A stretch of 64,000 nucleotides of DNA from Vanilla planifolia. Taxonomy: Eukaryota; Streptophyta; Magnoliopsida; Asparagales; Orchidaceae. Positions within the stretch are counted from its first letter, which is position 1, and the number at the start of each line of letters is the position of its first letter. Shown one piece after another: positions 21,811-32,044 of the stretch. Made by a program: the position numbers and the translations under genes. Location of the stretch: positions 4,483,153 through 4,547,152 of the forward strand of contig CM043868.1 in NCBI GenBank assembly GCA_023846275.1, in the 5' to 3' direction. Below the pieces are notes generated by a model. The model was not told where the DNA came from. It did not search any database and saw only the letters and a program-made list of their open reading frames with translations.

Positions 21811-23715
21811 CTAAACAATGTGTAATATTCCTAATTGTGCCCTCAATATTTGAAATTGCTCCGAAGGTAAGGGTTTGGTAAAAATATCAGCCAATTCAAG
21901 TTTAGTGGAGACATATTCCAATTCTACTAATCCTTTGGCTACTTGGTCTCTAATAAAATGATATCTAACATCTATGTGCTTAGTCCTAGAGTGATGAACT
22001 TGATTTTTAGCTAAGGCTAATGCACTTGTGTTATCAATTCTAATAGGTATATGTGTGACTTCTAAACCATAGTCTTGCAGTTGTTGTCTTAACCATAGTA
22101 CTTGAGCAACACAACTACCAGCTGCAACATATTCTGCTTCGGTTGTTGATAGGGCTATACAATTTTGTTTTTTACTTGACCATGAAACAAGGCAGTGTCC
22201 TAAAAATTGACATGTTCCTGATGTGCTCTTTCTATCCACTCTAGATCCCCCAAAATCTGAGTCTGTATAGCCAACTAGCTCACAAGAGAGTTCATTTCTA
22301 GGATACCATAATCCTAGTGTCATGGTTCCCTTCAAATATTTGAAAATCGCTTTAACACCTTTCAAATGACTTTCCTTTGGATTTGCTTGGAACCTAGCAC
22401 ATAATCCAACACTAAATAAAATGTCAGGTCTACTCGCTGTAAGGTATAATAAAGATCCTATAAGTCCTCTATAGAATTTTTGATCTATTGCTTTCCCTTG
22501 TTCATCTAGATCTAAGTGAATGGATTGATTCATGGGAATTTTTCTAGTTTTCATATTCTCATATCCATATTTTTTAAATAATTCTTTTACGTATTTTGTT
22601 TGAGAAATGAATATACCATCCTTTAGTTGTTTTATTTGTAACCCTAAGAAGAAATTTAGTTCACCCATCATGCTCATTTCAAATTCCTTAGTCATGAGAT
22701 CTCCAAATTCTTTACACATTTCTTCTTTTGTACTACCAAAAATAATATCATCAACATAAATTTGAACAATTAATAAATCATCTCCTAATGACTTTAGAAA
22801 TAATGTAGTATCTGATTTACCTTTTCTAAAGCCACTATCTACTAGATAGTTACTCAACCTATGATACCATGCACGTGGAGCTTGCTTAAGGCCGTAAAGA
22901 GCTTTCTTAAGCTTATAAACATAATCACCTTGTGCATGATTCTCAAAACCTTGGGGTTGTTCTACAAACACATCTTCTTCTATTATTCCATTCAAGAAAG
23001 CACTTTTTACATCCATTTGAAACAACCTAAAATTCTTATAACATGAATATGCTAGAAGTAATCTAATTGCTTCTAACCTAGCTACGGGTGCAAATGAATC
23101 CTCAAAATCAATACCTTCTATTTGACTATATCCCTTAGCAACAAGTCTAGCCTTATTTCTAATTATTACACCATTTTCATCTAATTTATTTTTATAGACC
23201 CATCTAGTACCAATTACTTGTTGATCACTAGGTCTTGATACTAATTCCCAAACTTGATTTCTTTCAAATTGGTCTAACTCTTCATTCATGGCTTGAACCC
23301 AATAATCATCTGCAAGGGCTTCTTCTATAGAATTGGGTTCAGAAAATGACATAAAGGCGCTATGATCTATATCTCTAATTGAAGCTCTAGTCTTCACTCC
23401 TTGATTCACATCTCCTATAATCAAATCCTTTGGATGTGAGGTTGCAAATTTCCATCCTTTAGATAGATTATTTTCCTTTTCATTTTCCTTTTCCATTTCT
23501 AGATTTTCTATTTTTTCTTCATTTAAATCTAGATTTTTTACTAATTCTATTTCATCTTCTAAATGTTTTTCACTAACTAGTTGAATTGTCTCATCAAACA
23601 CAACATGCATTGTTTCCTCTATTTTATGTGATTCTTGATTGAAAACTCTATATGCTTTCCTAATTGATGAGTACCCTAAAAAGATTCCAACACTTGCCTT
23701 TTCATCAAACTTCCT
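21811..23715 (-). CDS. Copia reverse transcriptase and RNase H (pol, 3' part)
   Basis: The first ATG of the frame is at 23608-23610, giving 599 residues, but the frame is open above it to about 23715, where it should be continuous with integrase. Residues 1-100 are an acidic linker. The reverse transcriptase follows, with [11 protein letters not shown] near 138, the first catalytic Asp in QMDVKSAFL (about residue 200), the [12 protein letters not shown] block (237-248) and YVDD (285-288). RNase H carries YTDSD (448-452), TTEAEY (489-494), RIDN (524-527) and [10 protein letters not shown] (543-552), so its acidic residues are present. The domain would copy element RNA into DNA in cytoplasmic particles. 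Its length and motifs are normal. It is separated from integrase by a frameshift, so it would need a corrected frame or its own start to be made. About 90% of it from the C-terminus backwards lies near or in duplication copy 2. Confidence 0.93.
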   Translation of the reverse strand, partial: RKFDEKASVGIFLGYSSIRKAYRVFNQESHKIEETMHVVFDETIQLVSEKHLEDEIELVKNLDLNEEKIENLEMEKENEKENNLSKGWKFATSHPKDLIIGDVNQGVKTRASIRDIDHSAFMSFSEPNSIEEALADDYWVQAMNEELDQFERNQVWELVSRPSDQQVIGTRWVYKNKLDENGVIIRNKARLVAKGYSQIEGIDFEDSFAPVARLEAIRLLLAYSCYKNFRLFQMDVKSAFLNGIIEEDVFVEQPQGFENHAQGDYVYKLKKALYGLKQAPRAWYHRLSNYLVDSGFRKGKSDTTLFLKSLGDDLLIVQIYVDDIIFGSTKEEMCKEFGDLMTKEFEMSMMGELNFFLGLQIKQLKDGIFISQTKYVKELFKKYGYENMKTRKIPMNQSIHLDLDEQGKAIDQKFYRGLIGSLLYLTASRPDILFSVGLCARFQANPKESHLKGVKAIFKYLKGTMTLGLWYPRNELSCELVGYTDSDFGGSRVDRKSTSGTCQFLGHCLVSWSSKKQNCIALSTTEAEYVAAGSCVAQVLWLRQQLQDYGLEVTHIPIRIDNTSALALAKNQVHHSRTKHIDVRYHFIRDQVAKGLVELEYVSTKLELADIFTKPLPSEQFQILRAQLGILHIV

Positions 23716-24884
23716 AAATTTAATCTCTCATTTTTAAGAATAGTACACTTACAACCAAACACATGAAAATAACTTAGATTTGGTTTCTTCTTCCTTAGCA
23801 ATTCAAAAGGAGTTTTCTTCAACTTTGGTCTCAAATTAACCCTATTTATAATGTAACATGCCGTGCTAATAGCTTCGGCCCAAAAATATTTGGGTGAATT
23901 GTATTCGGCTAACATTGTTCTACCCATCTCAACTAGTGTTCTATTCTTTCTTTCTACAATACCATTTTGTTGTGGTATATATGGGCATGTGAATTGATGT
24001 TTGATTCCTTTCTCTTTACAAAACTCACTAAAATATTCATTCTTAAATTCACTCCCATTATCACTTTGTATACAAATTAATTTTAAACTATGTTGTCTTT
24101 CTAACCCTCTAATCAAATCTTCAAAGTTCTCAAAAGCTTCATTCTTATGTCTAAGGAAAAATACCCAAGTATATCTAGAAAAATCATCAACTATAACAAA
24201 TCCGTATTGTTTTCCTCCTAAACTTAAAGGTTGTATTGGACCAAAAAGATCTAAGTAAATCTTTTCTAAAGGTCTACTAGTTGTTAATTCATTTTGAGAT
24301 TTGAAAGAGGATTTAACTTGTTTTCCCTTTTGGCAAGATTCACAAAACTCCCAATTTGACTTACTTGGTTTTGGAAGGCCTCTAACTATATCTAATTTTG
24401 AAATCTTTTTCAAGGTGGAGTATCCTACATGACCTAATCTTCTATGCCATAATGAATTCTCATTAGATTGGGTCACTAGACATTCCAAACCACTAGCTTC
24501 TAATTGTTCAAAACTAACTACATATGTATCACATTTTCTTTTGCCTATAAGTAGTTCAACATTATTTTTCATAATTTTGCAAGCTTTTGTATTAAAAACA
24601 ACATCAAATCCATTATCACAAAGTTGACTAATACTAATTAAATTAAATTCTAAGCCTTCTACTAAAAATAAATTTGAAAGTGTAAAGTTTGTCGTACCTA
24701 CATCTCCAATTCCAATGATTCTTTTCTTTGTGTTGTCTCCTAGGGTCACCTTCCTATTTGGGCCCGATCTCAAAGATTTGAATTTACTTTTGTCTCCAGT
24801 CATGTGTCTTGAACATCCACTATCCAATACCCAAGATGTGGATTTTGATTTTCTTCTTGGTTTTAACTGTATAAGGTGTAAAAT
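23676..24884 (-). CDS. Copia protease-integrase (pol, 5' part), frameshifted
   Basis: The frame is open from the last UAG (24885-24887) to a stop at 23676. It contains the protease Asp in a [14 protein letters not shown] context near 24825; most of a normal protease N-terminus is missing or lies beyond the stops. Numbering from the Asp-Ser-Gly region, the GAG-pre-integrase zinc site is H128, H133, C162, C165. The integrase catalytic triad is D193, D256 and E292, with 35 residues between the last two, as expected. Typical [11 protein letters not shown] and YFWAEA motifs follow. The frame ends about 40 bases past the point where the pol protein should continue into the reverse-transcriptase frame, because the reading frame shifts near 23715. 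The product would insert element DNA in the nucleus and leave 5-bp duplications. It is in the same frame as gag but cut off from it by three UAG codons. Confidence 0.9.
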   Translation of the reverse strand: MLHLIQLKPRRKSKSTSWVLDSGCSRHMTGDKSKFKSLRSGPNRKVTLGDNTKKRIIGIGDVGTTNFTLSNLFLVEGLEFNLISISQLCDNGFDVVFNTKACKIMKNNVELLIGKRKCDTYVVSFEQLEASGLECLVTQSNENSLWHRRLGHVGYSTLKKISKLDIVRGLPKPSKSNWEFCESCQKGKQVKSSFKSQNELTTSRPLEKIYLDLFGPIQPLSLGGKQYGFVIVDDFSRYTWVFFLRHKNEAFENFEDLIRGLERQHSLKLICIQSDNGSEFKNEYFSEFCKEKGIKHQFTCPYIPQQNGIVERKNRTLVEMGRTMLAEYNSPKYFWAEAISTACYIINRVNLRPKLKKTPFELLRKKKPNLSYFHVFGCKCTILKNERLNLGSLMKRQVLESF

Positions 24885-24989
24885 CTAAATTAGAAACATT
24901 CCACTAATTAAAATCATCAATTTAAGGTTTTTGAATATCCTAAACCTATCCTAAAATGTCTCCAAATATTTTGGAGACCTTTTCTTCTA
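24885..24989 (-). other. Gag-pol junction with three in-frame UAG codons
   Basis: Gag and the protease-integrase frame are in the same reading frame. Three stops lie in that frame at 24987-24989, 24951-24953 and 24885-24887, and all are UAG. No sense ATG in a good context lies between them and the protease motif. A single UAG could act as a readthrough site, as in some retroelements. Three in a row make decay more likely. Confidence 0.85.
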
Positions 24990-26663
24990 AGTTTTATTCT
25001 TAGGAACCCAAGAAAGCTTGGGTTGAACACTAGATGGAACTTGCATGTTCTCTTTTTTAACAATCCATCTAACATTTTGTTTTTGTACATACATATTTCT
25101 TCTAAAAAAACAATCTTTCATAGTATGTCCAAGTTTGCAACAATAAAAGCAAACAATGTTTGATGGCCTAGGCATGCTCAAATATCTAGGTTTTTTGTAA
25201 TTGAAAGCATGTGAATGATAACAAGCATTTGATACATGTATATTTCTATTATCTATAGCATGCTCAAAAGATTGTATTTTTTCTTTTAAGATTGAAATAT
25301 CATGCTTCAAAGAGGTATTTTCAATAATAAGAGATGCCTTTTCATCACATATAAGTTGATTTTCTAATCTTTTCTTTTCATCTTCTTTCATGACAAAATC
25401 AAGCAATTCAATCTTTTCTTTGTAACTCCTTTTTAATTTTTTATGTGCACTCATTAAGGAAGTTAAGGCATTCATAATTTCAATATAATTATTTTCAAGA
25501 ATATCTCTTGTCCAAGAGCTTACCTCATTTTTTTCTTCTTCTTCACTTGAAGATGTTGAAGATGCTTCATTTGCCATAAAACAAATCATTCCTTCTTCTC
25601 CTTTACTTGAGCTTGAAATGTCTGATTCTTCGGAGGCACTCCATGTAGCTTGAAATGCTTTCTTTTTCTTCAAGCTCTTCTTCTTCTTCTTCTTTTCTTC
25701 CTCCTTCACATGCTTGTTTTTGAGTTTTGGGCATTCCGGTTTTATATGACCGGTTTGACCACACTCAAAGCAAGTTGGTGGCCTCTTCCTCTCTTTATTG
25801 TTTTTCTTCTTCCATTTCCTATTAAGAAAGTTCTTTGCCAAATTTTTTGCTAAACCATTAATATGGAAACTTACCTCATCTTCCAAATCCGTGGAAGAAG
25901 TAGAAGTGGAGTCTGAATCATATTTAGTGGCTTTAAGGACCATAGGTTCTTCCTTCTTCCTTTCATGCTTTAACTTGCTTGTAGAAGTCTCTTTCGTTAG
26001 TCTCCTTGACATTTCTATTTCGGCAGTAAGAAGTTTCCCAAGGAGTTCATCCAATGAAAGTTTGCTAAGATCCTTAGCGGCTTTAATAGCGGTTGCAAGT
26101 GGATCAAATTCCTTTGGAAGGATTCTCAAAATTTTCCTCACAAGGTCACCATTTGAGAATGTCCTCCCAAGGTTTGCCAATCCATTTGTAATATCATTAA
26201 ATCTCAAAAACATACTCTTAATACTTTCACTAGGATTCATTCTAAAAAGTTCATAGTCATGCGTGAGGATGTTGATTTTAGTCTCTTTCACTTGTGAGGT
26301 ACCCTCATAAGTTACTTCGAGTTTCTTCCATACCTCAAAAGCCGTATGTAAATTCATGATTTGTGTAAACTCACTAGGAGAAATTCCACAATGAAGGTAG
26401 TTCAATGCCCTAGCATTTAATTGAGTCAATCTCTTGTGCTCAACGTTAAGTTCACTAAAGGGCTTGACCTCATCAGTATAAGAATCTCTAGGAAGTTCAC
26501 AAGGCTTCGTCATGACTTCCCATAATTCTAAATCAATAGATTGAATGAAAATTCTAAAGCGATTTTTCCAATATAAGTAGAATTCTCCTTTGAATAATGG
26601 AGGCCGATTTGAGGAAAAGCCTTCACATAAGGTTGCACTCATTTCAATCAAAGAGGAAGCCAT
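24987..26663 (-). CDS. Copia Gag polyprotein (capsid/nucleocapsid)
   Basis: This 558-residue protein starts at the first ATG after the primer-binding site, about 100 bases downstream, and ends in WVPKNKT before a UAG. Residues 18-60 match the N-terminal copia Gag region (PPLFKGEFYLYWK). Residues 80-225 are the UBN2-type capsid region (NARALNYLHCGIS, YEGT, LTHDYELFRM, LSLDELLGKL). A first CCHC zinc knuckle uses C298, C301, H306 and C311, followed by a Lys run and a Ser/Glu-rich segment (340-380). Residues 405-465 look like a coiled coil. A second knuckle uses C505, C508, H513 and C518. Gag would assemble into cytoplasmic particles and bind the element RNA. The frame is intact, unlike pol. Two knuckles with a coiled coil between them fit the Sirevirus type. 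Confidence 0.93.
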   Translation of the reverse strand: MASSLIEMSATLCEGFSSNRPPLFKGEFYLYWKNRFRIFIQSIDLELWEVMTKPCELPRDSYTDEVKPFSELNVEHKRLTQLNARALNYLHCGISPSEFTQIMNLHTAFEVWKKLEVTYEGTSQVKETKINILTHDYELFRMNPSESIKSMFLRFNDITNGLANLGRTFSNGDLVRKILRILPKEFDPLATAIKAAKDLSKLSLDELLGKLLTAEIEMSRRLTKETSTSKLKHERKKEEPMVLKATKYDSDSTSTSSTDLEDEVSFHINGLAKNLAKNFLNRKWKKKNNKERKRPPTCFECGQTGHIKPECPKLKNKHVKEEEKKKKKKSLKKKKAFQATWSASEESDISSSSKGEEGMICFMANEASSTSSSEEEEKNEVSSWTRDILENNYIEIMNALTSLMSAHKKLKRSYKEKIELLDFVMKEDEKKRLENQLICDEKASLIIENTSLKHDISILKEKIQSFEHAIDNRNIHVSNACYHSHAFNYKKPRYLSMPRPSNIVCFYCCKLGHTMKDCFFRRNMYVQKQNVRWIVKKENMQVPSSVQPKLSWVPKNKT

Positions 26664-26762
26664 ACTAAATCACAAACACACAAAAAAAAAATTGTGAGAA
26701 AGCCTTCACTTAGCACAAGAGGATCTCCCACGTGATGTTACTCACGTAATTTGGGGTTCCTT
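26664..26762 (-). other. Untranslated leader of the Sirevirus RNA
   Basis: About 100 bases lie between the primer-binding site and the gag ATG on the minus strand. No earlier ATG starts a long frame. Nothing else is visible in it. Confidence 0.6.
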
Positions 26763-26774
26763 GCTCTGATACCA
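26763..26774 (-). other. tRNA-iMet primer-binding site
   Basis: The minus strand reads TGGTATCAGAGC, a perfect match to the usual plant initiator-tRNA-Met site. It follows the CA end of the right LTR after two bases. This is where minus-strand DNA synthesis would begin. Confidence 0.95.
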
Positions 26775-26776
26775 AT

Positions 26777-28716
26777 TGAAGTGATTCGTGCTAAAGAAAT
26801 CCCACAAGAGGGGGGGGGGTGAATTGTGTATTTAAATTCTTATAATTTCCGAAATTAAATTTAAAAGACTTTAAGCAAAAGTAAAGAATATTGAACACAC
26901 AAATTTTCAAGTGGTTCGACTCAAAACCGAGTCTATGTCCACCCCCAACCGGTGTTGGGAAAAATCCACTAAATTCTCCGATTACAAGTGAGGTTTTTCT
27001 TACGGTTCACCTCGAACCTACTTGGGATTTTTATTATGGCTAATCCCAAACCTACTTAAGTTTTTACTGGGCTCAACTCAAACCCGGGGCTTTAGCACAA
27101 ACGCCGGGACGCCCTTGCCCCAAAACAAAAATACGAAAAATTGGCAAATGACTTAAGAAAAATTGGAGAAAAGAGGAGGTACACACAATCGTCGAATTAG
27201 AGGGATAGAGATTTAGAAATGATTGAAAAACCTCTAATTCCACTAGCTTTCTTGCCGCTTTGCTTCTAGAGCTCGAATGCGCCGATTTTGCTCGGATGCT
27301 TGTGTTTGAGATCTGAAAATCTTTTTAAACAATTTAGCAAAGGTTAAAACTAAAAAATGCATAATTTTTCTATATTTATAGAGCTCAGATTTGAGCTCTA
27401 AAAACACCCCCAACGGCTCCAAAAATTAATTAACCGTTTGGGCAACGGACGGAAAACAGCCACCGTCCGATCCGGGCCCAAAAACGAACGGCGCAGATTG
27501 TTTACGCATTTTACCGTTCGGGCTTAATCCAGAGCGTTGGATCCGGGCGGACTTGATCTAAGCCATTAGATCCCGCGCGCTGAACGAATGGCGTTGATTG
27601 ACCTCGCGAAATAGCCGTTCGAATTTACTCTCGCCCGTTGGATCTGGGCGGGCTTGATCTGCGCCATTGGATTGCGCGCTGAACGAACGGCGCTGATTAG
27701 CCTCGCGAAACAGTCGTTAGAATTTACTCTCGCCCGTTGGATCTAGGCGGGCTTGATCTGGGCCTTTGGATCCGGCCGAAGTTATAAGGTGGGATTTTTT
27801 AGTCCCACACTGCAGAAGCGAATTCAACGCACCTCTTTATAACGAATTTTCGCCGTTTAACGTTCGAGCCACTTTGGGGCCGGCTCCCCCCTTCCTTGAC
27901 CGGGATTTCATCACCTGGTTCGGGTTGACTTAGCCAAGCATTTGTTCATTGACTGTTGACCGCGCTGCAGTTTGACCTAGCCGAGCTCCTTTGGGCGGTC
28001 TTGGCTTAGCCAGGCACTGTCCATTTGACTGTTGACCAGCTCTAGCCGAGCTCCTCTCGGCGTGCTTTGGGTCCAGGCTAGGTTTAGCCTTTTCGGGTCA
28101 ACCAAATTTTTTTTTTTAAAATTAAATTTTTAATTTCTAAAAGACCTGGACGGGCTGTTTTGGCGCCGGGTCGACCCGCCCATTGCTACAGTACATTTTC
28201 CCGAGACTTCGGCTGTTTTAGGGTATTTTTGACGAATTTTTTAGCCAAAAATTTGACTATAAGTGTATAAAAATAATTTTGTATTCTTATAGTATTATAA
28301 GTTAATTAAGTGGCTATGAAAAGAAATTCGTAGAAAACGATTCCAAAATAATATTAAAAAATCAAATACCCATGTCTATACATTTTGTCAAATATGCTTG
28401 GCCCAAAAATCAAAATTCAGTATTAAATAATTTTATAATATTTTTAAATATTAATACTACTAGTGTGCCTCATAATCTCAAAGTTTGGACATATCAAATT
28501 CAAGAAAAAATAAAAAGAAATTCAATTATAAAAAATCTTGCGCATGTCTCAAAATTCCTTGAAGTATGCCATGACCTCAAGGCCCTTAGAGACCATTATT
28601 TTAGACATCTAAAATACATGGCTTGATTTAATTAATTATTAACAATTTTACTTAAAATCAAGCCCAAATAAAATATACACATTTATGCTTGACTCATCAA
28701 ACACAAGGGTGTAACA
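26777..28716 (-). repeat. 5' LTR (right) of the Sirevirus
   Basis: It runs from TGAAGTG to TGTAACA on the plus strand, 1,940 bases. It has the same two U3 tandem blocks and a ten-G run near 26809. It is the promoter LTR for the minus-strand transcript. At most sites where the left and middle LTRs agree with each other but not with this one, this copy is the odd one out. Confidence 0.95.
27372..27380 (-). promoter_or_regulatory. Putative TATA box of the promoter LTR
   Basis: The minus strand reads TATAAATAT between GAGCTC and an A-rich stretch. Genomic RNA would start about 25-35 bases lower, near 27345. The assignment rests on sequence and position only. Confidence 0.55.
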
Positions 28717-28721
28717 AATAC
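28717..28721. repeat. Target-site duplication, right copy (AATAC)
   Basis: This is an exact repeat of 17144-17148 on the other side of the element. Confidence 0.93.
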
Positions 28722-29679
28722 TCTTGATCGAACGGTCCCGAATCAATCCAATTGATAAGACTCTTTGCAATGGATCTTTTAGAAATTATTTTGAGTCATT
28801 ATAATATTTTATTTAAATCATATGTTTTAATTAAAAATGCAAAATCTATGGAATAATAACAACAATTTTGCCTATTTTCTAAGTGCTTTTAGCTACTAAA
28901 ACATATCTAAAAATTGGAGATTTTTTTTAATGAATGGTTTAATACATTTTTACATAATTTAAGAAAAAATTTTAAGCCATGACATTCAAGTCATTAATAG
29001 CCTATGTTTATCGTCACTTCCATGTGCTGCGTCTTTCAGTCGTGAAACTCTTAAAATTATGTTGACTTCTCAGATCAGTTAAGTTATAGAATTTATTTAT
29101 TTCTAATTAATTTTATTAAAATACTTATGACTTATTAATCATTTTATGAAGTCTAAGATTTTGTTTGTATTAATTTCGAGTTTATGTCATTAAATATTTT
29201 TCTTCTATTGTCATTTTATTTTGTTTTAAGGTCATAATAGTTTGTGTCGTAATAGTTTGTTTGTCTCATTTGTTTTATTATTCTAAGGGTTTAACCTACC
29301 TATCTTTTGGTAAAATACTTATATTGAGTGTTTTGCTTTTGCTGACTTTTGTTGAATGTAGACATAAACTTGTTTTTAAGCCGAACCACCTAAAAAGTAT
29401 TCGAGTATATTGTTAAATATTTTTATTTCATGATTATTATGAAACCTTTTTATTAAAAGAATAGTTAATATGTTTTAGATTAAAATTAAAATTTATAAAA
29501 ATTCACTTTTAGAGATTTGTTAAATCTTATTAAAAATTATTTTAAAATATTATCTTAAAATATTTCATAAAAAATCAAAATTTTTATTCCTAATAATTCG
29601 ATACCCTTTTGCTGATCCATAATTTAATTAGTATTATAGAAGGATCTATTCTAGTTAAAAGAAAATTTTTAAGAGATTT
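28722..29679. other. Intergenic, no gene recognised
   Basis: The first 50 bases continue the less AT-rich sequence interrupted at 17148. The remainder is AT-rich. It may include the leader or LTR end of the copia relic that follows, but no LTR border or primer-binding site could be seen. Confidence 0.4.
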
Positions 29680-30600
29680 ATGACTCAAATTGATGCTTTA
29701 GTTAGATTAGGTGAATATGCATCTTTTAATAAAAGAATAATCTTTTGTTATCATTATTATCTTTATTGGAAAACTAAGATGGCTTGTCATTTAAAATTCA
29801 ATGATAAAAAAATATGCAAATTGATGCAAGCATTAGTTGATTCTCTTATTAAGAAATATGTATAAGGCATTTTAGTGCTTGATATGAACTGAATAAAGGT
29901 GAATAACATAAAATACAATTAAATAATAATGCCATTAATATTTTATATTATATTTTGAATGCTATCAAATTTAATAAAATTATGAATTTAGAAATGACTT
30001 GTGAAATTTGGCATAAATTAGATGTAACATATGACGGCACTTTTTTTTATTAAAAAAAGAAATAAACATAATGACACATTCCTATGAGCTGTTTATGATG
30101 CTTTCAAATGAGTTTATCAATAGCATATTTATAAGAATTATCAATATTATTAATACACTTACTACTTAAAAAGCTAAATTTTATGAATGAATAAGTAAAG
30201 ATGATACTTAAAATCTTACTAAAGGAGTATGAATTATTGACCACTACCATCAAGATAGTCAAAAATATTTTTAGGTGACATTACATGACTTAATGAGTGA
30301 GCTTACAATAATGAGCTAAAAATGGCAAGGATTAAAAGGAAGAATTAATTAATAAGAACAAAACAAAGAATAAGGAACAAATAATAACATTGAAGATGAA
30401 GGAAGACATTCAAAAGAAGTGTCCACTTATAATGATGGTATTACTTTAATTTCTAAAAGTTTATCTAAAGTTCTTAATATTGTAAGAAAGTAAAGAAGTA
30501 AAAAAATCCAAGAGAAGAGTATGAAGAAAAGAGAACATTATTTGTCATAAAAGTGGAAAGCCATGACATATCAAACCAGTATGTCCTATCATATAAGAAA
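29680..30600 (+). pseudogene. Decayed Ty1/copia gag relic
   Basis: A 61-codon frame starts at 29680 and contains YYLYWKTKMACHLKF, matching the N-terminal YWK motif of copia Gag. Continuing across broken frames, 29960-30050 reads like the capsid segment (EIWHKLDVTYDGT), 30070-30110 like MTHSYELFMM, and 30280-30305 like LHDLMSEL. At 30543-30587 a zinc-knuckle remnant keeps C..H....C spacing, but its second Cys reads Ser and one Gly codon has become TGA. The order and spacing are those of copia Gag as seen intact at 24987-26663. No pol follows. The gene is dead. Confidence 0.75.
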
Positions 30601-31539
30601 AGGTGAAAAAAAGAACAAGATGAAGGAATCATTGAAAAAAATGAAATCCCTAAAAGTACAGTCAAAATATATTTGTTGGTGGTCTAATACTCCAACTAAG
30701 AGGATCTTCATGGGATTTGATATTTGTTCCTCTTTTTTTTAATTTCTTATATAAATAAATACATTAGTTATTTATAATTTGAGAACTTATTAAATTAAAT
30801 TTATTAGAAATACTTAGAATTTGTTATCATCAAATAGAGGGCAAGATTAAGAGTCAATACCACACCACATGATATATTGAATTACTTCATTTACATGTAT
30901 GGTGAGTTTCACATAATGTTAATGCATAATGCTTTAAGTTGCTTTATTTACATTATTTAACTATTCATGTTAATGTAATAATGCTTACTCAATTATTAAA
31001 GAAATGAAAAGAAAAATACTAATTGTAATAAAAGGACAAAATAAAGGAATGATGTGTTAAAGTGAAATAAAAAAATATTTGGTAAAGAAAGGGTAAAATT
31101 TAAAAGATGATAAGGTCAATGGTTGTCTGAAGTGATGACTACTATTTTATAATAAAGTTTCTAAATATGAATAAAAAAATATCATTCATTTAGGATATTA
31201 ATTACAGAATAATATATTCTTAAATATGCTTAATCATTTACGAGATAACCTTATATTAAACTATTCCTTAAAGGAGGTGAAGAGATGAACAAAAATAAGC
31301 AAAAAGTTAAGAAAAGATGAAAGACGAGTTTTAAATCCATTATATGAAAATTGAATTTTTACTCTATTATTTCTCCTCATGCATTTCTACATTCTAAATT
31401 TATACTCTATTACTTGTATGTAATTCCTAAATGTTGTCTTCTTTACATTTATGGACATACTTTTGCCATTGAGTCGATGTCGATTGATTTAGCTTATGTT
31501 TTTGCTTTACACTTTCAAGTCATAATGAGAAACAATATG
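30601..31539. other. Intergenic, no gene recognised
   Basis: AT-rich. A 65-codon plus-strand frame at 31351-31548 has no recognisable motif. Somewhere here the left edge of the next gypsy LTR should lie, but I could not find it. Confidence 0.35.
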
Positions 31540-32031
31540 GGATTTTGAGAAAGTAGTAATGATTAGATCATACTAGCTTATGCTAGAGGATGTTTTACTA
31601 TCTAGTTGTAGTTGCAATAATTTTTGTATGTAAGAATGAGATATGTAATAGCACTCTTATCATGTTGTTAGTTTAAACTTTATATGACTTGAGTAATGCA
31701 TGGATAAATGAGAAATTTAAAGATTTTGTTTATTTAAATGTTAAAATGTTCTTTTTATAAAAAAAGTGAAACAATTTTAATGCAAAAATTTCTTTAAAAG
31801 TGATTTCCTTATAATAATATTTTTTAGTTTTTTTAAAGACTTACTTTCATAATGTTTTTCAAAGGTTTTATTAAAAAGATGAGTTTTATAAAATTTTCTT
31901 CTAACTCATGTTTTCTTTAAAGGAAAAAAATTATTTTTCAAAATAAAAGAGAAAATACAAAGAATTAGATATTGTGGTGTTGTGATCAAGGAAAGGATGG
32001 GTAAGGGTTATCACACATTTGATATCAAAGC
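31540..32031 (+). mobile_element. Gypsy LTR end with primer-binding site
   Basis: The sequence ends GGTTATCACACA and is followed by TGATATCAAAGC (32020-32031), two G-to-A changes from TGGTATCAGAGC. This is the usual order of LTR end and tRNA-Met site in plus-strand Ty3/gypsy elements. The same two changes occur in the site at 9762-9773. No coding region or second LTR was found, so this is a 5' remnant. The left edge is arbitrary. Confidence 0.55.
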
Positions 32032-32044
32032 CAACCATTTAATA

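Larger units (their letters stand above)
20447..22963. repeat. Tandem duplication, copy 2 (2,517 bp)
   Basis: It begins abruptly inside LTR sequence (GAGCCATTAGATC) and ends inside the reverse transcriptase at the TCT before ACAAACACATC. It lies head-to-tail with copy 1. Across it the offset to copy 1 is 2,518 bases up to the single-base deletion near 20868 and 2,517 after. This copy supplies the 3' part of the only full-length reverse transcriptase frame. Confidence 0.93.
17149..28716 (-). mobile_element. Sirevirus-type Ty1/copia element with internal duplication
   Basis: The element occupies 11,568 bases on the minus strand. LTRs of 1,937 and 1,940 bases begin TG and end CA and are flanked by the AATAC duplication. 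Order in the sense of transcription is 5' LTR (right), tRNA-iMet site, gag, protease-integrase, reverse transcriptase-RNase H, polypurine tracts, 3' LTR (left). Integrase precedes reverse transcriptase, which defines copia. The Sirevirus assignment rests on the long LTRs, the two-knuckle gag, the ~9-kb size without the duplication, and several polypurine-like tracts before the 3' LTR. A 2.5-kb segment is tandemly duplicated (17929-20446 and 20447-22963). Three in-frame UAG codons and one frameshift break the coding region. High LTR identity and an exact target duplication mark it as young. Confidence 0.95.

Noticed and set aside
17149-22963. Nested insertion of a second Sirevirus into the first, or a tandem LTR-int-LTR-int-LTR array with a later deletion
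   Set aside because: No target duplication lies at the inner boundaries, and both breakpoints match the two ends of one duplicated segment exactly. A single tandem duplication is simpler.
24001-24258. Plus-strand frames inside pol and gag (also 22861-23046, 25650-25853 and 25798-26256)
   Set aside because: They are shadows of the minus-strand gag and pol genes, which have clear domains.
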